Positions 23,822-32,167 of a stretch of DNA of 37,153 nt are shown here, one piece after another. Numbering within the stretch: position 1 is the stretch's first letter; the number at the start of each line of letters is the position of its first letter. The position numbers and the translations under genes were made by a program. This stretch comes from Enterobacter soli ATCC BAA-2102 (GTDB taxonomy: Bacteria; Pseudomonadota; Gammaproteobacteria; Enterobacterales; Enterobacteriaceae), in contig NZ_LXES01000050.1 in the NCBI RefSeq assembly GCF_001654845.1, forward strand, positions 1 to 37,153, read 5' to 3'. The notes beneath the pieces were generated by a model. That model was given only the letters and a program-made list of their open reading frames with translations. It did no database searches and was not told where the DNA came from.

Positions 23822-24533
23822 GGTAACTCGCCAGGCGCTCGAAACCGCGGTCAACCACAATGGCCGCGAGCGCAACCAGCACTGCCCCCTGAACAATATA
23901 GGCCGTATTAAATCCGCTTAAGCCGATAATGATCGGCGTGCCCAGGGTATTTGCCCCCACCGTGGAGGCAATGGTCGCGGTGCCGATATTGATAATCACG
24001 GATGTGCGGATCCCCGCAATAATGACCGGCGCGGCCAACGGCAGTTCAACGTTGCGCAGTCGCTGCCAGGCACTCATTCCCATCCCTTCTGCCACACTCA
24101 TCACCGATGCGGGCACGGCCGAAATCCCTGCAAGCGTCCCCTGCAAAATGGGCAGCACGCCATACAAAATCAGGGCAATAATTGCAGGCTCCTGACCAAA
24201 ACCTATCACCGGAACGGCGATTGCCAGCACGGCCACGGGCGGAAATGTCTGGCCGATGGCGGCAATGGTTTCAACCAGCGGGCGAAACTCCCGGCCAGAC
24301 GGACGTGTGACCACAATCCCGGCTCCCACACCAAGCACAATAGCCAGCACACTGGATACTGCCACCAGCCAGAAGTGCGCCAGCGTCAGATTAATAAAGC
24401 TTTCCTGCTGGTAGACCGGGCGCGGTAGACCGGGAAAGAGCGCGCTGAATACCCCGGCGCTGTGCGGCATCAGGATTAACAGTGCGACAAAAAGCAGCAC
24501 CAGCCAGATAAGCGGATCACGCATCCACTTCAC
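23796..24533 (-). CDS. yehW: ABC importer permease YehW (OsmF system)
   Basis: The 245-residue permease is of the glycine-betaine/choline-type family, with about six transmembrane segments. The signature loop EGMGMSAWQRLRNVELPLA contacts the ATPase. With YehY it forms the membrane pore of the OsmF-YehYXW importer. GTG 24533 is the best start: it follows AGGGGGAGG at normal spacing and aligns with the E. coli N-terminus (VKWMRDPL against MKMLRDPL). An ATG at 24524 is possible. The start overlaps the yehX end by 17 bp. It is the last gene of osmF-yehY-yehX-yehW. Confidence 0.94.
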   Translation of the reverse strand: MKWMRDPLIWLVLLFVALLILMPHSAGVFSALFPGLPRPVYQQESFINLTLAHFWLVAVSSVLAIVLGVGAGIVVTRPSGREFRPLVETIAAIGQTFPPVAVLAIAVPVIGFGQEPAIIALILYGVLPILQGTLAGISAVPASVMSVAEGMGMSAWQRLRNVELPLAAPVIIAGIRTSVIINIGTATIASTVGANTLGTPIIIGLSGFNTAYIVQGAVLVALAAIVVDRGFERLASYLSRHRREQ

Positions 24534-25467
24534 GCGCCACCTCCCCCTCCAGCAGATCGCGAAAATGGAGCGTGCCGCAGGATTTGCCCTGCGCGTCCGC
24601 CACAGGCAGCACTTCACACTGCCGGGCAACAAAAGCCGATAACGCATCGCGCAGGCTCATGTGCTCCAGCAAGGGTTCTCCACCGGTCTGCGTCTCCTGT
24701 CGACGCATCGCCTCCCCGACGGTTCGCAGCGAAAGCAGGCGCACGCCCAGTTCGCCGCGGCCAAAAAACTCACGCACAAAATCGTTTGCCGGGCGCGTGA
24801 GGATCTCAAGCGGTGTGCCCTGCTGAATGACTTCGCCGCTGTCCATCAGCACCAGCCGGTCGGCAAGCCGAAGCGCCTCGTCGATATCGTGGGTCACGAG
24901 GATTATCGTACGCCCCAGAATGCGGTGAATACGGGTCATCTCCGCCTGCAACGCGCTACGCGTCACCGGATCCAGCGCACCAAAGGGTTCATCCATCAAC
25001 AGCACCTGCGGATTGGCCGCCAGCGCCCGCGCCACGCCAACCCGCTGCTGCTGTCCGCCGGAAAGCTGATGCGGATAACGCTCGCGCAGGGCTGGCTCTA
25101 ACCCCAGAAGCGCCATCAACTCATCCACACGCGCATTGATTTTTTGCCGCGACCATTTCTCCAGTTGCGGCACGGTGGCGATATTCTGCGCCACCGTCCA
25201 GTGGGGAAACAGGCCAATGGACTGAATGGCATATCCCATTCGTCTGCGAAGCTCGAGCACCGGCAGGCTGCGGATCTCTTCACCGGCAAAACGGATCAAA
25301 CCGCTGTCGTGTTCCACCAGCCGGTTGATCATCTTCAGCGTGGTGGATTTTCCCGAACCCGAGGTGCCTATCAGCACGGTAAATGCCCCCTCCTCAAAAT
25401 GCAGATTCAGGTGACTTACCGCCGGACGCCCCGCAAAGGTTTTACTTACATCGTGAAATTCAATCAT
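24517..25467 (-). CDS. yehX: ABC importer ATPase YehX (OsmF system)
   Basis: The 316-residue ATPase powers the OsmF importer. Walker A is GTSGSGKST (about 34-42), the Q-loop lies in AIQSIGLFPHW, the signature is LSGGQQQ, Walker B is VLLMDEPFGALDP and the switch histidine is in LVTHDIDEA. A C-terminal CBS-like region (about 250-310, LRDALSAFVARQCEVLPV) resembles the regulatory part of other osmoprotectant ATPases. ATG 25467 overlaps the yehY end by 8 bp and follows GGGAGGGAG. It matches E. coli YehX, with a few extra C-terminal residues. Confidence 0.95.
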   Translation of the reverse strand: MIEFHDVSKTFAGRPAVSHLNLHFEEGAFTVLIGTSGSGKSTTLKMINRLVEHDSGLIRFAGEEIRSLPVLELRRRMGYAIQSIGLFPHWTVAQNIATVPQLEKWSRQKINARVDELMALLGLEPALRERYPHQLSGGQQQRVGVARALAANPQVLLMDEPFGALDPVTRSALQAEMTRIHRILGRTIILVTHDIDEALRLADRLVLMDSGEVIQQGTPLEILTRPANDFVREFFGRGELGVRLLSLRTVGEAMRRQETQTGGEPLLEHMSLRDALSAFVARQCEVLPVADAQGKSCGTLHFRDLLEGEVAREVDA

Positions 25468-26617
25468 TCTCCCTCCCCCTGAGCAGCGCGAGCCACAGGG
25501 CAAACAGTGCATCCACCACCACCGCCAGAGCAATCGCCGGAACAACGCCCAGCAGCACCAAATCCAGTGCGCTGCTGAGCAATCCCTGGAATACCAGTGC
25601 ACCAAACCCGCCTGCGCCAATCAACGCCGCGATCACCGCCATCCCTACCGTCTGCACGGCCACCACCCGCAGGCTGCGCAACAGCAAGGGGAGCGCGATG
25701 GGCAGTTGTACCTTCCAGAAGCACTGGCGCGCGCTCATCCCCATCGCCTGAGCGCTTTCCAGCACATCCGGCGCAACCTGGCTTAGCCCCGCCACCACAC
25801 CGCGAACCAGCGGCAAGAGCGCATACAGCACCAGCGCAATCAGTGCCGGGGTTAATCCCGTACCGGCGATGCCGAGTGAAGCTAGCAACGGGATTGATTT
25901 GACCAGCCCTGCCAGCGGTGCGATCAGCAGGCCAAACAGCGCCACCGACGGAATGGTCTGGATGACGTTCAGCAGCGCAAAGACCGCACCCTGGCGCGCA
26001 GGATGACGATAACACCACATCCCCAACGGCAACCCCAGCAGCAACGCCGGGAACAGCGTCCCGAACAGGATTGTCAGATGCTGCGCCAGGGCATCATCAA
26101 AGATGTCCTGGCGGTTGGCATACTCTTTTAACAATGAGAGATTGTTCAGCGCACCGCTGAACAGCAGTAATAGTGGGATAAACCAGATCTGTGCATTAAG
26201 CCCCCAGCGCCAGACGGCGTGCGGCGTAAGACGACGAATGGCATCACTGCTGGCCAGCAGACAGAGCGCAAGCCACAGCCACAGGCCGCTCCCTACGGAG
26301 GTTCGCGCCAGCGGGCTTTCGGCAGAAACCATCAGCGTTGCTGCAAGGCCAGCGCCCCAGAACAACACAATAAACAGCGCTTCGCAGAGGATAAGCGTCA
26401 GCCACTGAGCTGCACGTCCTTGCCAGAACGATAACGCGATAATCGCGCAAACTGCCCCTGCCAGCAGCAGCGGCGAAAATGACCAGACCTGCCAGAGCGC
26501 GCGCCCTTCACCTGACACCAGGCGGTTGGGCGCGACATTCACAAACGGCAGCGCAACGGCCGCGATGGCGACACAAGCCAGCATCAGCAGCACGCGGTTA
26601 TGACATTTTATCGGCAC
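25460..26617 (-). CDS. yehY: ABC importer permease YehY (OsmF system)
   Basis: The 385-residue permease has an N-terminal multi-helix extension of about 160 residues before the standard permease domain. The domain carries ESAQAMGMSARQCFWKVQLP as coupling loop and ends with a helix-rich C-terminus. Length equals E. coli YehY. The start is GTG 26617 with AGGACAGGG upstream; no closer ATG fits. It follows osmF by 12 bp and overlaps yehX by 8 bp. Confidence 0.95.
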   Translation of the reverse strand: MPIKCHNRVLLMLACVAIAAVALPFVNVAPNRLVSGEGRALWQVWSFSPLLLAGAVCAIIALSFWQGRAAQWLTLILCEALFIVLFWGAGLAATLMVSAESPLARTSVGSGLWLWLALCLLASSDAIRRLTPHAVWRWGLNAQIWFIPLLLLFSGALNNLSLLKEYANRQDIFDDALAQHLTILFGTLFPALLLGLPLGMWCYRHPARQGAVFALLNVIQTIPSVALFGLLIAPLAGLVKSIPLLASLGIAGTGLTPALIALVLYALLPLVRGVVAGLSQVAPDVLESAQAMGMSARQCFWKVQLPIALPLLLRSLRVVAVQTVGMAVIAALIGAGGFGALVFQGLLSSALDLVLLGVVPAIALAVVVDALFALWLALLRGREND

Positions 26618-26629
26618 AGCCCTGTCCTG

Positions 26630-27547
26630 TTACTTCACAAGCCCTTGTTGTTTCAGGAAGTCGGCAGCCACTTTTTTGGCATCCAGCCCCTCGACGGCAA
26701 TACTGGCATTGAGCTGTTGCAGCGTTTTCTCATCCAGTTTTTCAAACACCGGTTTGAGCCACGCGCCAATCTCCGGGTATGCCTTCAGCGTGGCTTCACG
26801 TACCACGGGCGTCGGAGCATAAATCGGCTGAACGCCTTTCGGATCGGTCAGAGTTTGCAGGCCAAGCGCCGCAACCGGGCCATCGGTCCCGTAGGCCATG
26901 GCGGCATTCACGCCAGAGGTTTGCTGCGCTGCCGCTTTGATGGTCACCGCCGTATCGCCCCCGGCCAGAGAGAGCAACTGGCTCTGATCAAGCTTAAAGT
27001 CATAGGCTTTTTCAAACGCCGGAAGCGCGTCTGGCCGCTCGATAAACTCAGCGGACGCGGCGAGCTTAAAGTCGCCCTTCTCTTTCAGGTAACGACTCAG
27101 GTCGTCCAGCGACGTCAACTTGCCTTTTTCGGCAAGATCTTTGCGCACGGCGATGGTCCAGGTGTTGTTGGCAGGCGATGGCGTCAGCCAGACCAGTTTG
27201 TTCTGATCCGCATCCAGCTTTTTGACTTTCTCATAGCCAGCCTGGGCATTTTTCCAGGCAGGATCGTTTTCATCTTTGAAGAAGAAGGCCCCGTTACCGG
27301 TGTATTCCGGGTAGATATCCAGCTCGCCAGAGGTAATCGCACCACGCACAACGGGCGTTGTGCCAAGCTGTACTTTATTGACCGTTTTAACACCGTGACT
27401 TTCCAGTACCTGTAAGATGATATTGCCAAGCAGCGCACCTTCGGTATCAATCTTAGAGCCGACTTTCACCGGCTCTGCCGCCTGTAGCGGCAGGCTCAGC
27501 GCCGCCAGAAGTACCGCTGAGCCTGTGATCCCCTTTGCAATCGTCAT
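26630..27547 (-). CDS. osmF: Periplasmic substrate-binding protein OsmF (YehZ)
   Basis: OsmF (305 residues) is the periplasmic binding protein of the YehYXW importer. The signal peptide ends near ALSLPLQAA (about residue 24). The mature part is an OpuAC-type fold with KVGSKIDTEGALLGN, GELDIYPEYTGNG and SGVNAAMAYGTDGPVAALGL. In E. coli the system is induced by osmotic stress and stationary phase but has low affinity for glycine betaine, so its true substrate is unclear. A GAGGAAAG site precedes the ATG. A sigma S type -10 lies 48 bp upstream. It is the first gene of the operon. Confidence 0.96.
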   Translation of the reverse strand: MTIAKGITGSAVLLAALSLPLQAAEPVKVGSKIDTEGALLGNIILQVLESHGVKTVNKVQLGTTPVVRGAITSGELDIYPEYTGNGAFFFKDENDPAWKNAQAGYEKVKKLDADQNKLVWLTPSPANNTWTIAVRKDLAEKGKLTSLDDLSRYLKEKGDFKLAASAEFIERPDALPAFEKAYDFKLDQSQLLSLAGGDTAVTIKAAAQQTSGVNAAMAYGTDGPVAALGLQTLTDPKGVQPIYAPTPVVREATLKAYPEIGAWLKPVFEKLDEKTLQQLNASIAVEGLDAKKVAADFLKQQGLVK

Positions 27548-27594
27548 TGGGCTTTCCTCATTATTTTGCCGCCTTTTTCATAGGCTTGAGAGAA

Positions 27595-27602
27595 AAGCGT
27601 AG
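27595..27602 (-). promoter_or_regulatory. Sigma S type -10 element of osmF
   Basis: On the minus strand CTACGCTT resembles the RpoS -10 consensus CTAYACTT and is followed by a T-rich start region. Transcription would begin near 27588, about 41 nt before osmF. RpoS and osmotic control of this operon is known in E. coli. Confidence 0.55.
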
Positions 27603-27617
27603 TCTAAAAACCAGAAT

Positions 27618-28853
27618 TCAGCCTTCTTCCGGTAAGGTCAGCGGCACGCTCAGCAGGCTGGCGGCAAAATAGAGAATGGCGATCACCCATAACGTGCCCT
27701 CCACACCAAGCGGGACAACGCAGAGCGTGACAATCAGCGGCCCGACAAAGTTGCTTAACCCGGAGCCCAGATTCAGGCAGGAGACGGCCGCTCCTTTGTT
27801 TTGGGGTAACAGAGAAGGGATCAGCGCGCTCAGTGGGCCAAACGCCCCAAGGCCAATGGCATATAACACCAGCGCCATAAACAGGGCCGTTTCACTGTTG
27901 CCAAACCACACCGGCGCGTAACAGACGGCAAGCATCGCCAGCCCACACAGCGTGCCGGAGAACCAGACAACCGTCTTGCGCCAGCCGATAGTGTCCCCAA
28001 GCCAGCCGAAAAAGTAGTTGGCGAAGATATTGACCACGTTCACCAGCCCCCAGATGGCCAGCCACTGGGCGATGCTGAAACCAAAGCGTGGCAGGTAGAC
28101 CGGCATCAGGATCACCAGCGAAAACTTGCCAATGTCATTGATGGTTTTGACGATAACCGCAAGGCGCATTTTGGGCTCGCGTACCAGCACCAGTAATCCT
28201 TCCGCCAGCGCCGCGCCAAGCCTGCCATCGCGTTGCCACTGCGGGCGGTCGCGGTTGAGCACCAGCGCGCAAAACGCTCCCAGCACCACAAATACAAAGC
28301 CGCTAAGCAGCGTGGCGGTTTCGCCAATCACAGGCAACATCACGCCGGAATACCACGGCCCGACAATGGTCATCCCGACGCCGAAGGCAATCCAGAACCA
28401 GGAGACCGCGCGGCCAAGAATACCCGGCTCGCAGCGCTGGTTGACCCATACCAGAAACGAGTAGGCAAACAGAGGATACGCCACGCCGCGCAGGGCGTAG
28501 CTCGCCACCATCAGCGGGTAATTCCCCTGTGGCAGCGCCCAGCCGATAAACGGAATAGAGCCAATAAAATAGATAAGTGTAGCGGCCCACATCAGACGAC
28601 GCAGCCCGAGCACGCCCGCGCCAATGCCGGAGAACCACGACACCAGTGCCACACACAGGCCAAAGACCGATGAAAGCAGGCTGATATGCACCGCATCAAA
28701 ACCACGGTGTTGTAGCAACGAGGCGAGCCAGCTTTGTTCGATAGTTGCCCCGGTAATAAACAGGAAAATACCAAAAAATCCCCAGCACAACTCACGGGGC
28801 AGCCCTAACCGGGCCCAAATCCCCTGCTGGATAATCATACTGTGTTCTGTCAT
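27618..28853 (-). CDS. MFS transporter of the RbtT/DalT polyol type
   Basis: The 411-residue inner-membrane protein has about 12 transmembrane segments. It resembles ribitol (RbtT) and arabinitol (DalT) permeases: LPRELCWGFFGIFLFITG at the start, YALRGVAYPLFAYSFLVWV mid N-half, and NKGAAVSCLNLGSGLSNF near the end, close to the NHKGAAISVYNLSAGLSNF of RbtT. A sugar alcohol, sugar or sugar acid is the likely substrate; the exact one is not clear. The gene follows the GPH symporter by 51 bp on the same strand, with a hairpin between them, so it may be in the same operon. The ribosome-binding site is weak. It is not present at this point in E. coli K-12. Confidence 0.85.
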   Translation of the reverse strand: MTEHSMIIQQGIWARLGLPRELCWGFFGIFLFITGATIEQSWLASLLQHRGFDAVHISLLSSVFGLCVALVSWFSGIGAGVLGLRRLMWAATLIYFIGSIPFIGWALPQGNYPLMVASYALRGVAYPLFAYSFLVWVNQRCEPGILGRAVSWFWIAFGVGMTIVGPWYSGVMLPVIGETATLLSGFVFVVLGAFCALVLNRDRPQWQRDGRLGAALAEGLLVLVREPKMRLAVIVKTINDIGKFSLVILMPVYLPRFGFSIAQWLAIWGLVNVVNIFANYFFGWLGDTIGWRKTVVWFSGTLCGLAMLAVCYAPVWFGNSETALFMALVLYAIGLGAFGPLSALIPSLLPQNKGAAVSCLNLGSGLSNFVGPLIVTLCVVPLGVEGTLWVIAILYFAASLLSVPLTLPEEG

Positions 28854-28871
28854 GTCAGTTCATCTTAAGCA

Positions 28872-28893
28872 GGCCGGGCGCGCAGGCCCGGCC
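28872..28893. repeat. REP-like GC hairpin between the two transporter genes
   Basis: GGCCGGGC (28872-28879) and GCCCGGCC (28886-28893) form a perfect 8-bp stem around GCGCAG. There is no T run. It resembles the hairpin at 16370-16395. It could lower expression of the downstream MFS gene or protect the upstream mRNA end. Confidence 0.6.
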
Positions 28894-28904
28894 AAATCAG
28901 GAAG

Positions 28905-30464
28905 TCAGGCGTTTTCCAGTTGCCCGGCCAGTTTGCGGGCAAGCATCCGCTTGCGATTGAGGTAACCGACGGTGTTTTCACCCCAGCAATGTTCGTATGG
29001 CATCCCGGTCAGGCTTTCGATCACCGCCCGGTTTTCTGCGCTCACGGTGGCCTTGCTGCCGCCCTGTTTCAGACGCGCGACTTCTTCATTCAGAATGGCG
29101 TGCGTGCGGCTGTTCACCCTGAACTGGAAAGCAGACCAAATCCCCCACAGGGTGAGGACGACCGGCAGAGCAATCATGATAATCATAATCATGCTGATCG
29201 CTGACTGCGGCTGAGAGCTCTGCCCGGAGACGAAGCCTGACATCTGCAACGCCACCCCGACCAGGAAGATAGAGAGCGCCTGAGACGCTTTGCGCAGCAG
29301 GCTCATAAACCCGGCAAAGATCCCTTCGCGACGATTCCCGGTGAGGATCTCATCCACATCGGCCACAAAGGTGTAGTTGTTCCACGGAATGGCATAAATC
29401 CCCCCGCGCGCCAGACCAGCAACCGCAGCGCCCGCATACAGAATGGTCATTCCCCCCACGCCGCTGAGGTACGCCGAAACAAACAGGGCAAAAGCGACCA
29501 GCGCCATGGTGGCCTGAGTGGCGAAAGCCCGGGAAGGCGAGAAGCGCAGCGTCAACCAGGTGGCGATACCAACGCCAAAGAATTGCAGGCCGTTGATCAC
29601 CCCCAGCAGGTTAGAGGCCATCACGGATGAGGTCATCATCGCGAAGACCACAAAATAGGTAAACACCGAGTTGAAGATGTCCTGCGCGACGGAGCCGCCA
29701 AGGTACATACCCAGGTGCGAACGGAAGGTCTTTATCTTAAGCGTTGAGACAAAATCATAGTAGATATGGAAAATGCGGGTCCCAAACGGCTCTTTTTCCT
29801 CATCTTCCGCGTGGTGCTCGTTTTGCTGAATCTCTTCCAGCGAGCGCTCCCAGGTGCCGAAATAGACAAAGAACAGCACTATCATGAACGACACGGTGAA
29901 AATGGCCCCGGTGTAGAAGAAGGAATCCGAAGAGTCCTGGCCGAAGTAACCCACCAGCCGCCCTGGCAGGAATGCCGCAGCAAACCCGGCCAACTGGGCA
30001 ATGTACATGCGGGCGCTGGTCAGTTTTGAGCGTTTTTTGAAATCAGAGGTCATCTCCGCCGACAGGGTGTCGTACGGGATAATTATCATGGTGTAGACGA
30101 TTTCAAAGAGGATATAGAACAGCAGATACATCCAGTAGTTGAACCCTTCAACCCACAGCAGGCTGTAGACCGACACCAGCGGAATACTGGCCAGCAGGAA
30201 GAAACGGCGGCGGCCGAACCGACGTCCGAGGCGGGTTTTATGGAAGTTATCGGAAACGTAACCGATAACCGGGCACATAATCACATCGACAATCCTTGCC
30301 ACTGCAAACAGCGACCCCGCCTGGATAGGCGTCAGGCCACAAAATGTGGTCAGGAAGAACAAAAGCCAGGCGCTGACAAGCGTAAAGGCCCCAGAACCAA
30401 TCACATCCGCCAGCCCGTAACAGACATAGTTACGCAGCTTTATTTCACGTATTTTTTTTATCAT
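28905..30464 (-). CDS. GPH-family (MelB-like) glycoside/uronide:cation symporter
   Basis: The 519-residue inner-membrane symporter belongs to the glycoside-pentoside-hexuronide family. MIKKIREIKLRNYVCYGLAD begins the first helix. RIVDVIMCPVIGYVSDN near residue 57 is the family's cation-site region, and DTLSAEMTSDFKKRSKL near 132 is the conserved cytoplasmic loop. It is longer than MelB, with a hydrophilic C-terminal tail of about 70 residues. It follows the GH28 gene by 23 bp with a good AGGGGAC site, so the pair forms an operon. A galacturonide oligomer is a reasonable substrate, as for the TogT transporter of Dickeya. That is inference from the partner gene. Confidence 0.88.
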   Translation of the reverse strand: MIKKIREIKLRNYVCYGLADVIGSGAFTLVSAWLLFFLTTFCGLTPIQAGSLFAVARIVDVIMCPVIGYVSDNFHKTRLGRRFGRRRFFLLASIPLVSVYSLLWVEGFNYWMYLLFYILFEIVYTMIIIPYDTLSAEMTSDFKKRSKLTSARMYIAQLAGFAAAFLPGRLVGYFGQDSSDSFFYTGAIFTVSFMIVLFFVYFGTWERSLEEIQQNEHHAEDEEKEPFGTRIFHIYYDFVSTLKIKTFRSHLGMYLGGSVAQDIFNSVFTYFVVFAMMTSSVMASNLLGVINGLQFFGVGIATWLTLRFSPSRAFATQATMALVAFALFVSAYLSGVGGMTILYAGAAVAGLARGGIYAIPWNNYTFVADVDEILTGNRREGIFAGFMSLLRKASQALSIFLVGVALQMSGFVSGQSSQPQSAISMIMIIMIALPVVLTLWGIWSAFQFRVNSRTHAILNEEVARLKQGGSKATVSAENRAVIESLTGMPYEHCWGENTVGYLNRKRMLARKLAGQLENA

Positions 30465-30487
30465 TTTTGTCCCCTGAATTTACCGTG

Positions 30488-31813
30488 TTAAACCCGGATT
30501 TCCTCAGCATCCCAACCCTCAGGCAGCGGTGAAGGACGCGTTATGTGTAAATCACTTAATTGCAGCTGGCTGACGCCGCTGGCGAAAATCGCAGGAAGCC
30601 CTTGCGGATAGCGCTCTACACCGTGGGCGCGGCCGGTATCGGGGTTCACCTTATAGGCGTTATCCAGCCCCATTCCGGTGGGGCGTTCCGGGTTGCACGG
30701 TGGGCGCACGTCGTAGCAGCCCTGCTCGTCTGATGGCCCACAAATTTGGTTGAAGGTCACTCCACTGAAGGTGATACCGGAAATGGCATCGGGTATTTCG
30801 CTGTGAAGATTGATAGCGCCCTCGCCCACGCCATTGAGGCCGGAGAAGGTGATTTGACTGATATTGCCGGGCCGGACATCCGGCGCGCGGTAGCGCAGGG
30901 AGACAAAGACCGGATCGGCTTTCCCCCAGTGACAGGGATCGCCGTGGCGGCAGTCAAACAGGATATTGCTAAAGACCATCTGGCTGAACGCGCCGCCATC
31001 GCGGGACACCAGGCCGATGCCGCGATTGGATTCAAAAATCACGCAGTTGTTGACGGCGATATTGCGGATATCGGCGTGGGTTTCAGTCCCGACTTTAATC
31101 GCGCAACTTTTAGAGCGAATAATGCAGTTATTCACCGTGACGTTATAAACCGGCTGCTGAAGTTCAGGTGCTTTGGCGGTAGTTTTCAGGCAGATGCCGT
31201 CATCAGCAGCGCTGAAGTAGCTGTCACTGATATGTACATGCTGGCAGCTGTCGATATCCAGCGCGTCGGTGTTGGAGAGCGCCAGGTCGTTATCGATAGT
31301 GAGATTACGGATGAAGACGTGGTTGCAGCTCACCAGATGGGCGGTCCACATAGGTGAGTCATACAGGGTGATATTGCTGATACGCACCTGTTCACAGCTT
31401 TCGAACACCACCAGACGAGGACGGCGGGTTTTCGGCTGGCGATACCCCTGAGCATCCGCTTGTGGTTCAAACCAGGCGGTCGCGTTCCCGTCAATACAGC
31501 CAGCCCCGCTCAGTGTCACGCCGCGCGCATCACGGGCGTATATCAGCGCCATGTGGGAAAGCTCCGCCATGCTTTGCGTCACCGCCGCCTGGTAATCCTC
31601 TTCGCGATGGCTGGCAAGCAGCCGCGCGCCTGCTTCCAGATGTAGCGTGATGTGTGAGGACAATACCAGGGTTCCGGTCAGATAGAGGCCTGGCGTGACC
31701 ACCAGCGTGCCGCCCCCGGACATCGCCAGCTCGTCGAGTAACCCCTGTAGGGTCGCCGTCACGGGCGATGCCCCGGTACGATCCAGTTCGACGTTTTCTA
31801 ATGTGATATTCAT
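30488..31813 (-). CDS. Cytoplasmic GH28-family glycoside hydrolase (polygalacturonase-like)
   Basis: The 441-residue protein is a right-handed beta-helix enzyme of the GH28 type, which hydrolyses galacturonic-acid-containing pectic chains. Core motifs are SNTDALDIDSC (180-190) and SAADDGIC (201-208), supplying the catalytic aspartates D183, D204 and D205. The usual GHG site is replaced by VGTETHADI (241-249), and the RIK region reads NRGIGLVS (263-270). This GTE variant occurs in bacterial GH28-like proteins. No signal peptide is present, so it should act in the cytoplasm on imported oligomers. I choose ATG 31813 after AGGTAACGAC over upstream in-frame ATGs at 31846 and 31867. Exo-acting galacturonidase is likely; other pectic linkages are possible. 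Confidence 0.87.
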   Translation of the reverse strand: MNITLENVELDRTGASPVTATLQGLLDELAMSGGGTLVVTPGLYLTGTLVLSSHITLHLEAGARLLASHREEDYQAAVTQSMAELSHMALIYARDARGVTLSGAGCIDGNATAWFEPQADAQGYRQPKTRRPRLVVFESCEQVRISNITLYDSPMWTAHLVSCNHVFIRNLTIDNDLALSNTDALDIDSCQHVHISDSYFSAADDGICLKTTAKAPELQQPVYNVTVNNCIIRSKSCAIKVGTETHADIRNIAVNNCVIFESNRGIGLVSRDGGAFSQMVFSNILFDCRHGDPCHWGKADPVFVSLRYRAPDVRPGNISQITFSGLNGVGEGAINLHSEIPDAISGITFSGVTFNQICGPSDEQGCYDVRPPCNPERPTGMGLDNAYKVNPDTGRAHGVERYPQGLPAIFASGVSQLQLSDLHITRPSPLPEGWDAEEIRV

Positions 31814-31901
31814 GTCGTTACCTGTCAGCGTTGTTTTAACAGGCATTAAACGGGGATTTCGGCGCACGCTCCCGGCGTAATCAGCGGGAATTTATATGAA
31901 C

Positions 31902-31917
31902 AGTGAAGGTCATCACG
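31902..31917 (-). promoter_or_regulatory. Second CRP-type site upstream of the GH28 gene
   Basis: AGTGA and TCACG flank a 6-bp spacer, matching 8 of 10 positions of TGTGA-N6-TCACA. Its centre is about 71.5 bp upstream of a start predicted from TTTAAT at 31845-31850, a standard class I CRP position. It is 83 bp, about eight helical turns, from the stronger site. Confidence 0.45.
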
Positions 31918-31984
31918 CCAGTGTGGCGGCGTTACCGGCACTTTTGACGTTGTTCACGTTTTCGCCCGTAGCGCAAAAAAGAAG

Positions 31985-32000
31985 TGTGAAAACCTTCACA
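31985..32000 (-). promoter_or_regulatory. Perfect CRP consensus site upstream of the GH28 gene
   Basis: TGTGA and TCACA flank the 6-bp spacer AAACCT, a full match to the CRP core consensus. It lies about 180 bp upstream of the GH28 start in the gap after bglX. It implies catabolite control of the GH28-symporter operon. Confidence 0.75.
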
Positions 32001-32133
32001 TTTCTGGGGCGCAGAGAGGGAAAAAAAGCGGGGTTTGAGGTTTTTTGTCGCAAGAAGTCAGAAAAGTTGTGTTGTGGGTCACGGAACAGCAGGAATGAGA
32101 GGATGGTGGGGGTTGCCAGAGGCAGGTGGATAT

Positions 32134-32158
32134 CCGCTCCCCCCAAAGGAGAGAGCGG
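32134..32158 (-). terminator. GC-rich hairpin after bglX
   Basis: On the minus strand CCGCTCTCTCC and GGGGGGAGCGG form an 11-bp stem (two G-T pairs) with a TTT loop, 9 bp past the bglX stop. There is no T run. It probably marks the bglX mRNA end. Confidence 0.55.
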
Positions 32159-32167
32159 TGGGAAAAT

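Larger units (their letters stand above)
31814..32167. other. 354-bp regulatory region upstream of the GH28 operon
   Basis: No gene is convincing here. It holds two CRP-type sites (31902-31917 and 31985-32000), a possible -10 TTTAAT (minus strand, 31845-31850), and an inverted repeat CCTGT (31821-31825) / ACAGG (31839-31843) around the predicted transcription start that could be an operator. The bglX 3' hairpin is at 32134-32158. No KdgR-type box was seen. Confidence 0.5.
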
